A stretch of 7,043 bases of DNA from an uncultured Lachnospiraceae bacterium (GCA_902496125.1 CABUZU010000101.1:1-7043), one strand, 5' to 3'. Positions 1 to 6,281 are shown, counted from the stretch's first letter. Made by a program: numbers and translations. Notes: generated from the sequence alone by a model not told the origin.

Positions 1-287
1 CGGGAAAAGCTCAGATTATTTCTTCTGTTAGTGGAACACCGAAATTTTATGAAATCGAAATTTTAGAATTGAATAAGAATAGTAACTCTAGTAAAAGTAT
101 GGTTATAAAAGTCACTGACCCGAAATTATTAGAATTAACAGGTGGAATTATTCAAGGAATGAGCGGTTCTCCTATTATTCAGAATGATAAACTGATCGGT
201 GCAGTTACTCATGTGCTTGTAAACGAACCTACGAAAGGATATGGAATTTTTATTCAAAATATGATGATACCAGGGTCAAAAGGTTAA
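1..287 (+). CDS. spoIVB: SpoIVB, sporulation serine peptidase (S55 family), C-terminal fragment
   Basis: The 5' part lies outside the window; the reading frame enters at base 3 and gives 94 residues before TAA at 285-287. SpoIVB is made in the forespore and secreted into the space between the two spore membranes. There it triggers the SpoIVF complex that activates pro-sigma-K. The fragment shows the conserved S55 C-terminal block: VTDPKLLELTGGIIQGMSGS, then PIIQNDKLIGAVTHV and GYGIF. The Ser in GMSGS (fragment residue 54) and the Asp in VTDP (residue 39) are 15 apart, the same spacing as the catalytic Asp and Ser of B. subtilis SpoIVB. The catalytic His, the PDZ domain and the membrane anchor would be upstream. 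Two points are odd. The gene faces recN instead of following it. Its last residues (IPGSKG) lie in a repeat and do not resemble the usual family ending. The core is intact, so it is probably functional. Confidence 0.93.
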   Translation, partial: GKAQIISSVSGTPKFYEIEILELNKNSNSSKSMVIKVTDPKLLELTGGIIQGMSGSPIIQNDKLIGAVTHVLVNEPTKGYGIFIQNMMIPGSKG

Positions 288-328
288 GAATCTGATGCAA
301 GCTTGCTTGCAAGAAAATTTTTAACCTT
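280..328. repeat. Stem-loop spanning the spoIVB stop codon
   Basis: AAGGTTAAGAAT (280-291) pairs with ATTTTTAACCTT (317-328) over 12 positions, one of them a G-T wobble. The loop holds a smaller hairpin, TGCAAG (296-301) with CTTGCA (306-311). The spoIVB stop (285-287) lies inside the left arm. GGG (273-275) could also pair with CCC (332-334) outside the stem. No clear T-tract follows on the plus strand, so it is probably not a classical intrinsic terminator by itself. It could protect the spoIVB mRNA 3' end or be part of a repeat. Confidence 0.5.
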
Positions 329-336
329 GGGCCCGC

Positions 337-395
337 CAAAAACATGAATAAATAGCCATTTTTCATGGAAAAATGGCTATTTATTCATGTTTTTG
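337..395. terminator. Perfect 28-bp hairpin, likely bidirectional intrinsic terminator
   Basis: Bases 337-364 are exactly complementary to 368-395, leaving only the 3-base loop ATG. The stem is AT-rich at the base and has a GCC/GGC core. Each arm begins with an A-run and ends with a T-run, so a transcript from either direction meets a hairpin followed by five U residues. It lies between two convergent genes, where a two-way terminator would stop both spoIVB and recN transcripts. The stem is longer than terminators usually need, and absolute perfection over 28 bp suggests recent origin or selection on the DNA palindrome. Confidence 0.7.
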
Positions 396-396
396 A

Positions 397-428
397 AGAT
401 TGTGGGAGCACGTAGTGCGAAACAATCT
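397..428 (+). other. Small structured stem-loop with an internal purine loop
   Basis: AGATTGT (397-403) pairs with ACAATCT (422-428). Inside this, GCAC (408-411) pairs with GTGC (415-418) around a GTA loop. The two stems are separated by an asymmetric loop, GGGA (404-407) opposite GAA (419-421). On the plus strand this places GA opposite GA, so tandem sheared G-A pairs are possible. The complementary strand would not have them. This suggests an RNA fold read from the spoIVB side, but no function can be assigned. Confidence 0.4.
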
Positions 429-437
429 GGTATCAGT

Positions 438-460
438 GGGGGCAAAATACTTTTGACCCC
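438..460. repeat. G/C-ended stem-loop carrying the GGGTCAAAAG module
   Basis: GGGGGCAAAA (438-447) pairs with TTTTGACCCC (451-460) around a TAC loop, with one mismatch (G442 against A456). The right arm carries CTTTTGACCC, whose reverse complement also occurs at the end of spoIVB (273-282). It may serve as a secondary terminator or processing stop for recN transcripts running left, but no strong U-tract follows on either strand. Confidence 0.45.
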
Positions 461-477
461 AACATCATATAATGAAA

Positions 478-500
478 TAGTAGGGGAAAATCCCCTACTA
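478..500 (-). terminator. Hairpin at the recN stop codon, probable operon terminator
   Basis: TAGTAGGGGA (478-487) is the exact reverse complement of TCCCCTACTA (491-500), with an AAA loop: a 10-bp stem with a GGGG/CCCC core. The recN stop codon (498-500) is the first triplet of the hairpin in the sense of transcription. The sequence after the stem on the minus strand reads TTTCATTATATG, a short and interrupted U-rich stretch. Termination here may therefore be partial, with the 28-bp hairpin further on as a backup. Confidence 0.6.
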
Positions 501-2183
501 ATAATTTCCAGACTGCATCGCTAACCTTTTCATCTCCACCGCATTTTCTAAAACTGCATCGGTAATCTTAACCCCACCAAGTAATCTTGCTAATTCTTTT
601 ATTGAATCTTGCTCTGATAGTGAAGTAATCTTGGTTTTTGTTGTACCGTCTACAATATTTTTTTCAATTAGGAAATGTTCTTTTGCCATTGCTGCAATCT
701 GTGGAAGATGCGTAATGCATAGCACTTGATGGTTTTTGCCAATATAAGATAACTTTTCTGAAACCTGTTGAGCGGTTCTTCCACTAATTCCTGTATCAAT
801 TTCATCAAAAATAAGCGTTGGAATTTCATCACTGTCTGCTAAAACCGTTTTAATTGCTAACATAATTCTTGATAACTCACCACCTGATGCAACACTAGCA
901 ACTGCGCGCATTGGTTCTCCTGGATTTGTTGAAATGACAAATTCGATTTCATCATATCCATTTTCATTAAACTCTTTGGTTCTAGTTACTAAAATATCAA
1001 ATTGTACTTGCAAAAAATTTAACTCTTTTAAATGATTTTCAATCTCTTTTGCAAGTTTTTTAGCGATTTTTTGCCTTGTAGCTGAAATTTTTTCACAAAT
1101 TCTAAGTGCCTTATCTTTTAAAAACTCTAATTTTTGCTTTGTTTCTTTATATGAATTTTCATAGTTTTCTAATTCAGAAAGTCTTTCTTTTTTTTGTGCT
1201 AAACTATCCATTACTTCTTCATAATTTCTACCATATTTAGCATAAATAGAATGAATCAAATCAAGTCTAGTTGCAAGTTCATTAAAACCTGCCTCTTCAT
1301 ATTCAACATCCTCAATCCTACTTGTAAGGTCATGATTAATATCGGATAAAATAGATTCCACATCACTTAACTGATTTACTAAATCTTGTAAATTTTCATC
1401 ATAACGAAGGACATCTGTAAGAACTTTTAATGCCTGCCCAATGTTTTCACCTGCACCATATTCACTATCATATCCTAAATAATGCTCACTCATACTCAGT
1501 GCTTCTAAAATACTTTTTGCATGACTTGCTCTGCGATATTTTGCTTCTAATTCTTCTTCTTCGCCTTCCTTTAACGCTGCACTCTCAATCTCATTAATCT
1601 CATATTTACAAAAATCAACTTCTCGCATTCGTTCGTCTTCTTTTAGCGTAAAAGACTCTAATTTCTTTTTGCACTCTTTATATTCTTTATAGCAAGCAGA
1701 CATTTTTTTTTTATCTTGTTCTAAATCAATTCTTGCATATTCATCAAGAATCTGTAAATGCTTTGATTTATATATTAATGACTGATGTTCATGCTGTCCA
1801 TGAATGTCAATTAAAAGACTTGTGACTTCTTTTAGTCTTGCAACAGTAACCGTTTCATCATTTAATTTACAAAGACTTCTGCCCTTCATGATCTTGCGAC
1901 TAAGGATAAGTGTATGCTCTTCTTCTAATTCAATCCCTAACTCTAGCAACTTTTGTTTTTTCTTTTCATCTTCAATTAAAAAGACAAGTTCAATATAAGC
2001 AAACGACGCACCAGTTCTTATCATTGTAGCAGATACTTTGCCACCAAGGGCGGCAGTTACTGCATCAATCAAAATAGATTTACCAGCACCCGTCTCACCT
2101 GTTAAAATATTAAGACCGGCACCAAATTCAATATCGGCTTCTTCAATTAATGCAAAATTTTTAACATGTAAACGCCAAAGCAT
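498..2183 (-). CDS. recN: RecN, DNA double-strand break repair ATPase
   Basis: RecN is a cytoplasmic SMC-like ATPase that gathers at DNA double-strand breaks and helps RecA-dependent recombinational repair. The protein has 561 residues, a normal family length. The N-terminal half-domain has Walker A GETGAGKS (29-36) and DIHGQHEHQSL (126-136). A long charged stretch from about 150 to 380 fits the antiparallel coiled coil. The C-terminal half-domain has the ABC signature VASGGELSR (431-439), Walker B TLIFDEID (456-463) and the His-loop region ITHLPQIAAMA (490-500). All ATPase elements are present. ATG is preceded by AAAGGTGG, which overlaps the argR stop codon; the gap to argR is 12 bases. It is the last gene of the operon. 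In relatives spoIVB follows in the same direction; here spoIVB is convergent. No LexA box was identified, and co-transcription with argR is the simplest reading. Confidence 0.97.
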   Translation of the reverse strand: MLWRLHVKNFALIEEADIEFGAGLNILTGETGAGKSILIDAVTAALGGKVSATMIRTGASFAYIELVFLIEDEKKKQKLLELGIELEEEHTLILSRKIMKGRSLCKLNDETVTVARLKEVTSLLIDIHGQHEHQSLIYKSKHLQILDEYARIDLEQDKKKMSACYKEYKECKKKLESFTLKEDERMREVDFCKYEINEIESAALKEGEEEELEAKYRRASHAKSILEALSMSEHYLGYDSEYGAGENIGQALKVLTDVLRYDENLQDLVNQLSDVESILSDINHDLTSRIEDVEYEEAGFNELATRLDLIHSIYAKYGRNYEEVMDSLAQKKERLSELENYENSYKETKQKLEFLKDKALRICEKISATRQKIAKKLAKEIENHLKELNFLQVQFDILVTRTKEFNENGYDEIEFVISTNPGEPMRAVASVASGGELSRIMLAIKTVLADSDEIPTLIFDEIDTGISGRTAQQVSEKLSYIGKNHQVLCITHLPQIAAMAKEHFLIEKNIVDGTTKTKITSLSEQDSIKELARLLGGVKITDAVLENAVEMKRLAMQSGNY

Positions 2184-2195
2184 ATCTTCCCACCT

Positions 2196-2645
2196 TTACT
2201 GAACCATTTTTCTAATCTTATCCATTAGTTTTACCGTATCGTCTACTGAACGTACTGCACACATAATGGTATCATCTCCAGCAATACAGCCTACAATTTC
2301 ATGAAAATTCAATGCATCTACTGCTGCTGCTACTGCCATAGCAAGACCTGAAACCGTTCTTATTACTAAAATATTTTGTGCCATATCCATAGATACAAAT
2401 CCATCCTTTAAAATACGTGCATATTTTTCAGTTATTGCATCTTCTTCTTTTTTCAATAAGGTATACTTTTGTTTTCCCTTACCATTTGAAACTTTTGATA
2501 ATTTTAATTCTCTAATGTCTCTAGAAACGGTAGCTTGTGTAGCATTAAAACCTTCTTTATTAAGATAGTCTGCTAATTCTTCTTGCGTTTCTATCTCATA
2601 TTTACTAATTAACTCTACAATTTTGCTATGTCTTCTTGTTTTCAT
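2196..2645 (-). CDS. argR: ArgR/AhrC, arginine-responsive transcriptional regulator
   Basis: This is the hexameric arginine sensor that represses arginine biosynthesis genes and, in Bacillus, activates catabolic ones. At 149 residues it equals B. subtilis AhrC in length. The N-terminal winged helix (about 1-70) contains ETQEELADYL and the recognition segment ATQATVSRDIRELKL (35-49, with SRD at 41-43). The C-terminal oligomerisation and arginine-binding domain (about 80-149) carries GCIAGDDTI (119-127), whose paired Asp residues contact arginine in the family. The ATG follows AGAGAGG with about 8 bases of spacing and lies 17 bases after nadK. There is too little intergenic space for a private operator or promoter just upstream, so expression probably depends on the operon. 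The spot between nadK and recN is conserved in clostridia, although the link to DNA repair is not obvious. Confidence 0.96.
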   Translation of the reverse strand: MKTRRHSKIVELISKYEIETQEELADYLNKEGFNATQATVSRDIRELKLSKVSNGKGKQKYTLLKKEEDAITEKYARILKDGFVSMDMAQNILVIRTVSGLAMAVAAAVDALNFHEIVGCIAGDDTIMCAVRSVDDTVKLMDKIRKMVQ

Positions 2646-2662
2646 TCTTTATGCCTCTCTTA

Positions 2663-3538
2663 TTATCTATCGGCCATCTTTCGGCGTAAGATTTCCATAA
2701 AACTTACATGGTTTACTTTAATAATCTTTGTTGTAAATGTTGCTCGATGAATTTCTACCATATCAGAAAAATCTAATTTTGCCACTTCATTTCCATCAAA
2801 ATATGCATAACAAGGTTCTACTTCTTTATCGGAAACCGAACTTACCTCTATTGCAATATGAGAATTTGATGACAATATAACACTCCTATTGTGAAGTGAG
2901 TGTGGAGAAATCGGTGTAATGAGTATTAATGAAGCTTTGGGGTCTACCAATGGACCACCTGCTGAAAGGCTATAAGCGGTAGATCCTGTAGGAGTAGAAA
3001 TAATAATACCGTCTGCTGTGTACTTATTTAAAAGTTCTCCATTTACATAAATATTATAATAATTAACCTTCATGTTTCTTCCACGAGTCAAAACAATATC
3101 ATTTAAAGCAAAATTACTTACAATTTGTCTTTGATTTTGAGTAATCGTTCCATGAAGCATCATTCTGTGTTCAATGTTGTATTGGTCATTAATTAAGCAG
3201 TCTAAAACATAGGGGATTCCTTCAAAGTCCACCTCTGCAAGATATCCTAACGTACCATTGTTAATCCCAATCATCGGAAGCTTTCTTGTCATTAAATCTC
3301 TTGCTGCCTGAATCAAGGTTCCATCTCCTCCAATGACTAATACACACTGGGTATTTTCAGGAACACTACTTGGATTGGTATAACGATAAGAATTTAATGA
3401 ATTGATGGTCTTTCCTTTTGAGATTCCTTCATCAATCACACAAGTTTTTCCCCTAAGTTCTAAATAATCTTTAATAAATGCACAAATTTCTCTGTTTTGA
3501 TTTTTTTGTCTATTGGCAATTACATAAAAATAATCCAT
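2663..3538 (-). CDS. nadK: NAD kinase (ATP/polyphosphate-NAD kinase)
   Basis: NadK phosphorylates NAD at the 2' position of its adenosine ribose to make NADP, the only de novo source of that cofactor. It is 291 residues long, normal for the family. The nucleotide-binding domain has VLVIGGDGT (66-74, with GGDGT at 70-74) holding the catalytic Asp, and GINNGTLGYLAEVDF (91-105). The NAD-binding C-terminal domain has LNDIVL (145-150) and TADGIIISTPTGSTAYS (174-190), followed by SAGGP. All of these are family hallmarks. ATG at 3536-3538 is preceded by AGGAG at a spacing of 6, and this site overlaps the tlyA stop codon. The location between tlyA and argR is a clostridial arrangement. NADPH feeds reductive biosynthesis, including the MEP-pathway step after DXP, a possible but unproven reason for clustering with dxs. 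Confidence 0.97.
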   Translation of the reverse strand: MDYFYVIANRQKNQNREICAFIKDYLELRGKTCVIDEGISKGKTINSLNSYRYTNPSSVPENTQCVLVIGGDGTLIQAARDLMTRKLPMIGINNGTLGYLAEVDFEGIPYVLDCLINDQYNIEHRMMLHGTITQNQRQIVSNFALNDIVLTRGRNMKVNYYNIYVNGELLNKYTADGIIISTPTGSTAYSLSAGGPLVDPKASLILITPISPHSLHNRSVILSSNSHIAIEVSSVSDKEVEPCYAYFDGNEVAKLDFSDMVEIHRATFTTKIIKVNHVSFMEILRRKMADR

Positions 3539-3544
3539 TGGTAA

Positions 3545-3550
3545 CTCCTA
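3545..3550 (-). promoter_or_regulatory. nadK ribosome binding site fused to the tlyA stop codon
   Basis: On the minus strand the sequence reads TAGGAG. TAG is the tlyA stop (3548-3550), and AGGAG (3545-3549) is the nadK Shine-Dalgarno site, 6 bases before ATG. A ribosome ending tlyA therefore covers the nadK start region, which suggests coupled translation. The dxs/tlyA junction uses the same TAGGAG arrangement. Confidence 0.75.
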
Positions 3551-4351
3551 TAGTGTTTGATGAGCTTGTTCTACAATCATCTCTACTTTTTCTTGTAAAT
3601 TTGTAAGCCCCTCTTCTTTTGTATTTTTTTTCAAATACATTAAGTATTCGATATTTCCTTCTGGTCCACGAATTGGGCTATATTCCAATCCAAGTACGCA
3701 AAATCCAATGCTTTTTGCATAAAGAAGTAACGAGTTTACAACCTCTTTATGCACATTTTTATCTCTTACCACACCTTTTTTACCTACTTTATCTCTACCA
3801 GCCTCAAATTGTGGTTTGATTAAACAAACTGCATATCCATCTTCTTTTAGTAATGCATATGCTGGTTCTAAAATTTTAGTCAATGAGATAAAGCATACAT
3901 CTACAGAGAAGAAGTCAATTGGTTCTGGAACAATCTCTTCATTTAAATAACGAGCATTCGTCTTTTCAAGACATACCACTCTTTCATCTTGACGAAGTTT
4001 CCAATCTAGTTGTCCTCTTCCTGAATCAATTGCATATACTTTAACTGCTCCATTTTGTAACATACAATCCGTAAAACCACCGGTGGAGGCCCCAATATCC
4101 ATACATGTTTTGCCTGTTAAATCTAATGCAAATTCATTTACTGCCTTTTCTAATTTTAATCCACCTCTACTGACATATCTAAGAGTACTTCCTCTTACTT
4201 CAAGTGGCAAACTCTCTTCAAATGTCATTCCTGGCTTATCTTCTTTTTGACCATCTACATAGACAATACCTGACATAATATAGGCCTTTGCTTTTTCCCT
4301 AGATGGAGCTAGGCCATTTTTTACCAATAATACATCTAGTCTTTCTTTCAC
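3548..4351 (-). CDS. tlyA: TlyA-family rRNA 2'-O-methyltransferase (S4 + FtsJ-like domains)
   Basis: In mycobacteria TlyA methylates ribose 2'-OH groups in 16S and 23S rRNA. In Firmicutes this family (YqxC) is predicted to do the same, but the target is less certain, and older annotations call it a hemolysin. I choose GTG at 4349-4351 as the start, giving 267 residues beginning (M)KERLDVLLV, the usual family N-terminus. It has AGGAGA 9 bases upstream and lies 13 bases after dxs. A TTG at 4379-4381 would add 10 residues and overlap dxs, but has a poorer site. An S4 RNA-binding domain (about 1-60) precedes the Rossmann methyltransferase with SAM motif DIGASTGGFTD (85-95). The residues expected for a K-D-K-E catalytic tetrad are visible: K66 (SRGGLK), D151 (SVDVCF), K179 (LIKPQFEAG) and E235 (EGNIEYL). 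It appears complete and functional. Confidence 0.92.
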   Translation of the reverse strand: MKERLDVLLVKNGLAPSREKAKAYIMSGIVYVDGQKEDKPGMTFEESLPLEVRGSTLRYVSRGGLKLEKAVNEFALDLTGKTCMDIGASTGGFTDCMLQNGAVKVYAIDSGRGQLDWKLRQDERVVCLEKTNARYLNEEIVPEPIDFFSVDVCFISLTKILEPAYALLKEDGYAVCLIKPQFEAGRDKVGKKGVVRDKNVHKEVVNSLLLYAKSIGFCVLGLEYSPIRGPEGNIEYLMYLKKNTKEEGLTNLQEKVEMIVEQAHQTL

Positions 4352-4360
4352 TCTATTTAT

Positions 4361-4366
4361 TCTCCT
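4361..4366 (-). promoter_or_regulatory. tlyA ribosome binding site that fixes the GTG start
   Basis: The minus strand reads AGGAGA, placed 9 bases before the GTG at 4349-4351. Its first two bases are shared with the dxs stop codon TAG (4365-4367). The competing upstream TTG has only an A-rich AAAGGA about 4 bases away, so this site favours the shorter protein. Confidence 0.7.
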
Positions 4367-6281
4367 ATGCTTGTGTATCAATTATCCTTTTTTTATTTTT
4401 ATTCTCATTTCCAAAATCTACATAAGGCGCAATTGACAACACATATTCTGTAATACTTTTTACATCTAATCCAATAAATTCTTTTAACTGTGTTACATTT
4501 CCATGTTCTACATAAGCATCTGGAATTGCTACTGGAATTACCGTCGCATCTGCCCCAGAACGCCCAATATACGCAGCAACCTGTTCTCCATAACCACCAC
4601 TATAGACATTTTCTTCCATCGTAACAATTAATGGATGTGTACATACCATTGCTCTTAGGCACTGATAATCAAATGGACTTACAAATCGAACATTTACTAC
4701 CGAAACATGATAGCCTTCCTTTACTAAACATTCTCGCACTTGCATTGCAGTCTCTACCATATTTCCTACCGCAAGAAGTAAGATTCCCCTATCGTGAACA
4801 ATGATTTCTCCCTTACCAGTCTCAATTGGTGCACGATATTCTTTTAATCCTTGATAAGTTGTGCCTCTCGGATAACGAATTGCTACTGGTCCGTCTTGCT
4901 TAAAAGCATATTCTAACATGTCTTCTAATTCATATTGATTTTTAGGTGCACAAACAATCATCTCTGGAATCGAAGATAAAAAAGACAAATCAAAGATGCC
5001 CTGATGAGTTTCTCCGTCACTTCCTACTAGTCCTGCACGGTCAACAGCAAAAACAACTGGAAGTCGTTGTAAACTAACATCGTGAATCAATTGGTCATAT
5101 GCTCTTTGTAAAAATGAAGAATAGATTGCAACAACTGGCTTCATTCCACCAGCTGCCATACCAGCTGCAAAAGTCACTGCATGTTCTTCTGCAATCCCTA
5201 CATCAAAAAATCGTCTGGGATATTTCTTTTCAAATCTTGAAAGTCCTGTACCTTGTGGCATTGCAGCTGTGACTGCTACGATTCGCTTATCATTTTTTGC
5301 CAGTTCACAAATCTTTCTTGAAAAGACATCGGTCCAATCTGGTTTTGTCTTCTTCTTCTTAGGATGTCCATTAGAAATTTCATAAGGGCTTACTCCATGG
5401 AACGCAGATGGATAATGCTCTGCTGGTGCATATCCTTTTCCTTTTTTTGTAATTACATGAACAACGACTGGTCCTTCTACACGCTTTGCGCTATTTAATA
5501 TTTCAATCACTGCTTCTAAATTGTGACCGTTTACTGGACCTAGATAGGTAAGTCCCATATTTTCAAATAACATTCCTGGTACAAAAAGCTGTTTAATACT
5601 GCTTTTCGTCTTTGAAATTTTATCAATCATATCCTTTCCAACAACTGGTACTTGTTGCAAATGATTCGTTACTCTTCGTTTTAAATCATTATAAGAAGCA
5701 GTTGTGCGTATTGTACTAAGATGTTTTGAGATTCCACCAATATTTTTAGAAATCGACATATTATTATCATTTAATACAATAATAAAATTCGTTTTAAGTC
5801 TTGCAGCATTATTCATCGCTTCATAAGCCATTCCACCAGTTAGCGAGCCATCACCAATTACTGATATCACCGAATAATTCTTTTGTTGCAAATCTCTTGC
5901 CTTTACAATTCCAAGTCCTGCTGAGATGGATGTAGAACTATGTCCGGTATTAAAAGCATCGCATTCACTTTCATTCGTCTTAGGAAATCCACTCATTCCA
6001 CCAAATTGACGAAGTTCATCAAATCCTTGTTTTCTTCCTGTTAAAATCTTATGAACATAAGACTGATGTCCAACATCCCAAACAATTTTATCGGTTGGCA
6101 AATCAAAAACCAAATGCAATGCCATTGTAAGCTCCACTACTCCAAGATTTGAGGCTAAATGCCCACCTGTAACACTTAATTTTTCGATTAAAAACTGGCG
6201 AATTTCACGAGCTAAGGCTTCATGCTCACAAGGAGACAGATTTTTAATATCACCAGTTTTATTAATTTTCTCTAAAGCCAT
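4365..6281 (-). CDS. dxs: 1-deoxy-D-xylulose-5-phosphate synthase
   Basis: Dxs joins pyruvate and glyceraldehyde 3-phosphate, using thiamine diphosphate and Mg2+, to form DXP. This is the entry step of the MEP isoprenoid pathway and also supplies thiamine and pyridoxal synthesis. The protein has 638 residues, close to the usual 620-640. Visible elements are TGGHLASNLG with the catalytic-site His (H41), the domain I block WDVGHQSYVHKILTGR (68-83), and the thiamine diphosphate/Mg motif GDGSLTGGMAYEAMNN (143-158) with ND at 171-172. Further on are IAEEHAVTFAAG with the conserved Glu (E365) and DRAGLVGSDGETHQG (414-428). The C-terminal transketolase domain is complete. The ATG follows TAAGGGA, which overlaps the ispA stop; the gap is 10 bases. 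Dxs beside a prenyl synthase puts the first and a late step of isoprenoid synthesis under common control. Confidence 0.98.
   Translation of the reverse strand: MALEKINKTGDIKNLSPCEHEALAREIRQFLIEKLSVTGGHLASNLGVVELTMALHLVFDLPTDKIVWDVGHQSYVHKILTGRKQGFDELRQFGGMSGFPKTNESECDAFNTGHSSTSISAGLGIVKARDLQQKNYSVISVIGDGSLTGGMAYEAMNNAARLKTNFIIVLNDNNMSISKNIGGISKHLSTIRTTASYNDLKRRVTNHLQQVPVVGKDMIDKISKTKSSIKQLFVPGMLFENMGLTYLGPVNGHNLEAVIEILNSAKRVEGPVVVHVITKKGKGYAPAEHYPSAFHGVSPYEISNGHPKKKKTKPDWTDVFSRKICELAKNDKRIVAVTAAMPQGTGLSRFEKKYPRRFFDVGIAEEHAVTFAAGMAAGGMKPVVAIYSSFLQRAYDQLIHDVSLQRLPVVFAVDRAGLVGSDGETHQGIFDLSFLSSIPEMIVCAPKNQYELEDMLEYAFKQDGPVAIRYPRGTTYQGLKEYRAPIETGKGEIIVHDRGILLLAVGNMVETAMQVRECLVKEGYHVSVVNVRFVSPFDYQCLRAMVCTHPLIVTMEENVYSGGYGEQVAAYIGRSGADATVIPVAIPDAYVEHGNVTQLKEFIGLDVKSITEYVLSIAPYVDFGNENKNKKRIIDTQA

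Larger units (their letters stand above)
259..470. repeat. Composite inverted-repeat block at the spoIVB/recN junction
   Basis: Three short sequences near the left edge recur in inverted form near the right edge. ATATGATG at 259-266 matches CATCATAT at 463-470. TGATACCAG at 265-273 matches CTGGTATCA at 427-435. GGGTCAAAAG at 273-282 matches CTTTTGACCC at 450-459. The order is not mirrored: the second and third modules are swapped on the right side. The block also contains four stem-loops, described separately. This is compatible with a degenerate miniature element, or with two copies of a dispersed intergenic repeat meeting head to head. I see no transposase and cannot define a target-site duplication, so the boundaries are approximate and the mobile nature is inference. 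Confidence 0.5.

Noticed and set aside
69..287. A separate small gene starting at TTG 69
   Set aside because: The frame stays open to the left edge and the residues before 69 continue SpoIVB sequence, so this is only the tail of spoIVB.
259..470. A complete insertion sequence or CRISPR array at the junction
   Set aside because: No transposase frame, no clear target-site duplication and no regularly spaced direct repeats; the signal is inverted repeats and hairpins only.
468..473. TATAAT on the plus strand as a promoter -10
   Set aside because: No -35 at a proper distance (TTGACC at 453 is only 9 bases away), and it would transcribe antisense into recN.
1804..1998. 64-codon plus-strand open frame inside recN
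   Set aside because: Lies entirely antisense to a well-conserved coil region of recN; Ser/Phe-rich low-complexity protein with no recognisable motif.
3619..3819. 66-codon plus-strand open frame inside tlyA
   Set aside because: Antisense to conserved methyltransferase sequence, aromatic-rich and with no credible ribosome site; a shadow frame.
4434..4439. TTGACA on the plus strand as a promoter -35
   Set aside because: It lies inside dxs on the antisense strand and has no -10 match at 16-18 bases.
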